Below, piece after piece: positions 7,506-8,903 of a DNA stretch of 8,903 nucleotides. Below the pieces are notes generated by a model. The model had not been told where the DNA came from. It worked only from the letters and a program-made list of their open reading frames with translations, and searched no databases. The stretch lies in contig JAJRWM010000183.1 of the NCBI GenBank assembly GCA_024276815.1, positions 1 through 8,903 on the forward strand. Reading direction: 5' to 3'. The DNA is from a bacterium. GTDB taxonomy: Bacteria > JACRDZ01 > JAJRWM01. A program made the position numbers and the translations under genes. How positions within the stretch are numbered: position 1 is the first letter of the stretch; each line of letters begins with the position of its first letter.

Positions 7506-7886
7506 TTGAGCTTAAGCGTTGGGACCGATATCATTGAGATAGGGCGGATCGCCGCGCTTCTGGAACGTTGGCCGGAAAAGTTCGGCAAAAAATTATTCAC
7601 GGACGAAGAGAACTGCTACTGCTTGTCCCGGAGGAACCAGGCCCAGCATTTTGCCGCCCGGTTCGCCGCTAAGGAAGCTTTGTTCAAGGCTCTGCGTCTT
7701 AAGCGGGGCTGTGGCGTCGCCTTGCGTGAGATTGAAGTGAAAAACGACTCAAAGGGCGCTCCCCGCTATGAGTTGTCGGGCAAGGCCGCTCTCCTCGCCC
7801 GCGAACGGAAAGTAATCAGTATCAGTTTGTCCTTGTCGCATTGCCGCGAATACGCTACCGCTGTAGCGATAGTCGAATATGAATAA
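7506..7886 (+). CDS. acpS: holo-[acyl-carrier-protein] synthase
   Basis: 126 residues, the usual size. AcpS moves the 4'-phosphopantetheine arm from CoA to a serine of acyl carrier protein, activating it for fatty acid synthesis. The metal-binding Asp8 is in VGTDIIEIGRI (5-15), and Glu57 is in the core motif FAARFAAKEALFKAL (49-63). The strand REIEVKNDSKGAP (74-86) and the C-terminal SLSHCREYATAVAIVE (109-124) complete the fold. TTG 7506 is the start, supported by AGGGAG (7494-7499) 6 bases upstream; it directly follows the TAG of the kinase gene, so translation is probably coupled. It is the last gene of the plus-strand cluster. In many Firmicutes acpS is followed by nnrD or alr; here it ends at a convergent gap instead. 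Confidence 0.95.
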   Translation: MSLSVGTDIIEIGRIAALLERWPEKFGKKLFTDEENCYCLSRRNQAQHFAARFAAKEALFKALRLKRGCGVALREIEVKNDSKGAPRYELSGKAALLARERKVISISLSLSHCREYATAVAIVEYE

Positions 7887-7945
7887 GGGGGAAGCGCCGC
7901 CCGCCCCTCTGAAACTTGTGCCCGGCCCAATCTTGCGTCAAAAAA
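7887..7945. other. convergent intergenic gap, acpS / cheW
   Basis: These 59 bases separate the stop of acpS from the stop of cheW. A weak 5-bp stem (AGGGG with CCCCT, within 7886-7914) is possible, but no U-tract follows it on either strand. I see no convincing terminator for either transcript. Confidence 0.5.
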
Positions 7946-8473
7946 TCAGACGGCCGCTTCCAGCGCGTTTTCCGCCGCGCCAACCTTTGTGTCTTTGCTG
8001 ACAGACGCGAGTTGGGAGATTTCCTCGCTGCTGAGTATCTTCTCGATATTTAGAAGGATCATCAGCCGTTCGTCACTCAGCTTCGCCATGCCCTTGATAA
8101 AATCGGTGTTGACTCGTGTGCCCATCGTCGGAGCCGGATCGATTTGACCGCTTTCAATATCCAGGACTTCACTAACGCCATCGACAATAATACCGGTAAC
8201 TTTCTGCTCAATTTCAACAACAATTATCCGCTGTTTATTATCACGCTCAACATCGTCAAAACCGAATTTCTTGCGCAGATTCATAACCGGAATAACGCGG
8301 CCCCTCAAGTTGATGACGCCGTCGATGAACTCGGGCATTTGCGGAACGTGGGTAATTTCCGGGAAGCGGATTATTTCGTGCACTTTAGAAATATCGACTC
8401 CATATTCTTCCAGCCCCAGTAAAAAGCTGACAAACTGGCTGATGACGTTTTTTTCGTTTTGCTCATTTTCCAT
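7946..8473 (-). CDS. cheW: chemotaxis coupling protein
   Basis: 175 residues, a single CheW domain. CheW links methyl-accepting chemotaxis receptors to the CheA kinase in the membrane-bound array. The domain spans about 12-150: FVSFLLGLEEYGVDISKV, EIIRFPEITHVPQMP, then the hallmark GVINLRGRVIPVMNL (52-66), then IIVVEIEQKVTGIIVD and VSEVLDI. A 20-25 residue alanine- and serine-rich tail follows. ATG 8473 is chosen because AAGGAG lies 7 bases before it; the frame runs open to 8557, but that extension would be read from the palindromic repeat and has no ribosome site. It lies 117 bases downstream of a receptor gene on the same strand, so the two may share a transcript or cheW may have its own promoter (candidate at 8567-8594). 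A stand-alone cheW beside a receptor suggests a dedicated receptor-coupling pair. Confidence 0.95.
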   Translation of the reverse strand: MENEQNEKNVISQFVSFLLGLEEYGVDISKVHEIIRFPEITHVPQMPEFIDGVINLRGRVIPVMNLRKKFGFDDVERDNKQRIIVVEIEQKVTGIIVDGVSEVLDIESGQIDPAPTMGTRVNTDFIKGMAKLSDERLMILLNIEKILSSEEISQLASVSKDTKVGAAENALEAAV

Positions 8474-8510
8474 GGCTATTCTCCTTAATTTATCCCGCCG
8501 CCGAAATACG

Positions 8511-8538
8511 CGCCCCGGCGAACTGGCGGGGTCAGGTT
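8511..8538. repeat. GC-rich palindromic (REP-like) repeat, copy 2
   Basis: Bases 8523-8538 (CTGGCGGGGTCAGGTT) are identical to 63-78. CCCCG (8513-8517) can pair with CGGGG (8527-8531) across a 9-base loop, much as in copy 1, but the outer GAACCTG arm is missing. It lies between the receptor gene and cheW. The shared core at both ends of the window points to a dispersed genomic repeat. Confidence 0.5.
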
Positions 8539-8539
8539 G

Positions 8540-8574
8540 GTTATCAGGAAGGCGCAATCGTCCTTCCTGATAAC
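8540..8574. repeat. perfect 13-bp inverted repeat upstream of cheW
   Basis: GTTATCAGGAAGG (8540-8552) and CCTTCCTGATAAC (8562-8574) are exact complements around the 9-base loop CGCAATCGT. On the minus strand no U-tract follows, so it is not a standard terminator. Its right arm contains the -10 of the cheW promoter candidate, so it could be an operator or a hairpin in the receptor-cheW transcript. It touches repeat copy 2. Confidence 0.6.
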
Positions 8575-8594
8575 AAGCTGATACTTAAAGTCAA
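8567..8594 (-). promoter_or_regulatory. candidate sigma-A promoter for cheW
   Basis: On the minus strand TTGACT (8594-8589, five of six consensus bases) overlaps the receptor stop codon. It is followed after 16 bases by TATCAG (8572-8567, four of six). Transcription would start near 8560, inside the inverted repeat loop, about 87 bases before the cheW ATG. The -10 and start site lie within the inverted repeat, which fits an operator. Confidence 0.3.
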
Positions 8595-8903
8595 AACTCT
8601 TCGAAGTTCTCAATTGCTTCATCAGCGTCTTGCGTTTCAGGTTCTTTAACAACCAATCCTGTTTCCAGGTGTTTTACCTCATTAATATGTCTGGTAGCGA
8701 CCCTTCTTCTGCCATTCCCCCGGGATTTTCTGGCGGAATCTTTTCCCACCTCGAAGAAGGATATCAGTTCCTGCAACATTTGGGCCTGTGAAGCCAGTTG
8801 CTGGGAAGCCGAGGCCGATTCCTCGGAGGTGGCGGAGTTGGTCTGGGTGACCTGGTTGAGCTGTTCGATAGCCTTGGTGATCTGCTCGGCGCCGTTGGCC
8901 TGC
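8591..8903 (-). CDS. methyl-accepting chemotaxis protein, C-terminal end (partial)
   Basis: The gene enters from the right edge, and only its last 103 codons are visible. The first about 40 residues (QITKAIEQLNQVTQ, then SATSEESASASQQLA) are the end of the receptor signalling coiled coil, with the E-E-S-A and Q-Q-L-A pattern of the methylation helix. A short hydrophobic stretch (MLQELISFFEV) and a basic then acidic, likely disordered linker of about 50 residues follow. The last five residues are NFEEF, which fits the x-[HFYW]-x-x-[HFYW] C-terminal pentapeptide that tethers CheR or CheB in other receptors (NWETF in E. coli Tar). The sensor domain lies outside the window, so the ligand cannot be guessed. 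cheW follows after 117 bases on the same strand. Confidence 0.93.
   Translation of the reverse strand, partial: QANGAEQITKAIEQLNQVTQTNSATSEESASASQQLASQAQMLQELISFFEVGKDSARKSRGNGRRRVATRHINEVKHLETGLVVKEPETQDADEAIENFEEF

Noticed and set aside
7884-7892. TAAGGGGGA at the acpS stop resembles the arm of the palindrome at 2820
   Set aside because: It is only nine bases with no matching inverted partner, so probably chance.
8144-8422. Plus-strand open frames opposite cheW
   Set aside because: They are antisense to the CheW core, where the real protein has every family landmark.
8474-8557. 28-residue N-terminal extension of CheW
   Set aside because: The extra residues come from the palindromic repeat, and ATG 8473 has a clear AAGGAG.

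Overview
The window reads as a chromosomal segment of an anaerobic Gram-positive bacterium of the Clostridia, most like the Pelotomaculum/Desulfotomaculum group. This is inferred from strong GGAGG-type ribosome binding sites, several TTG starts, a dihydropteroate synthase with the long N-terminal domain seen in clostridial homologues, and a mixture of chemotaxis and c-di-GMP genes. No rRNA, tRNA, CRISPR array or intact transposase was found, and no stretch over 300 bases lacks a gene.

Layout. (1) Positions 1-185 are non-coding and carry a GC-rich palindromic repeat. (2) Positions 186-3439, minus strand, hold two large polytopic membrane proteins joined by a 4-base ATGA overlap. The upstream one is a GT-C type glycosyltransferase with C-terminal TPRs (TMTC/PMT-like); the downstream one is a second multi-membrane protein with a soluble C-terminal domain. 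They probably act together in lipid-linked glycosyl transfer at the cell surface. A 43-base palindrome lies in frame inside the first. (3) Positions 3440-3624 are a divergent intergenic region with a promoter candidate for each side. (4) Positions 3625-7886, plus strand, form a tight five-gene cluster: folP (dihydropteroate synthase), a YcgR-like PilZ protein, pdxJ (pyridoxine 5'-phosphate synthase), a soluble PAS-histidine kinase and acpS (holo-ACP synthase). Three cofactor or carrier-activation enzymes are thus interleaved with two signalling proteins. (5) Positions 7887-7945 are a short convergent gap. (6) Positions 7946-8903, minus strand, hold cheW and the 3' end of a methyl-accepting chemotaxis protein gene whose product ends in NFEEF, a likely CheR/CheB tether. 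The 117 bases between them contain a second copy of the GC-rich repeat core and a perfect 13-bp inverted repeat overlapping a promoter candidate.

Most genes belong to known families. The more unusual items are the mixed cofactor/signalling operon, the histidine kinase with a degenerate ATP lid, the palindrome that adds a peptide to a membrane glycosyltransferase, the repeat core shared by both ends of the window, and the inverted repeat upstream of cheW. I see no clear evidence for a wholly new system.
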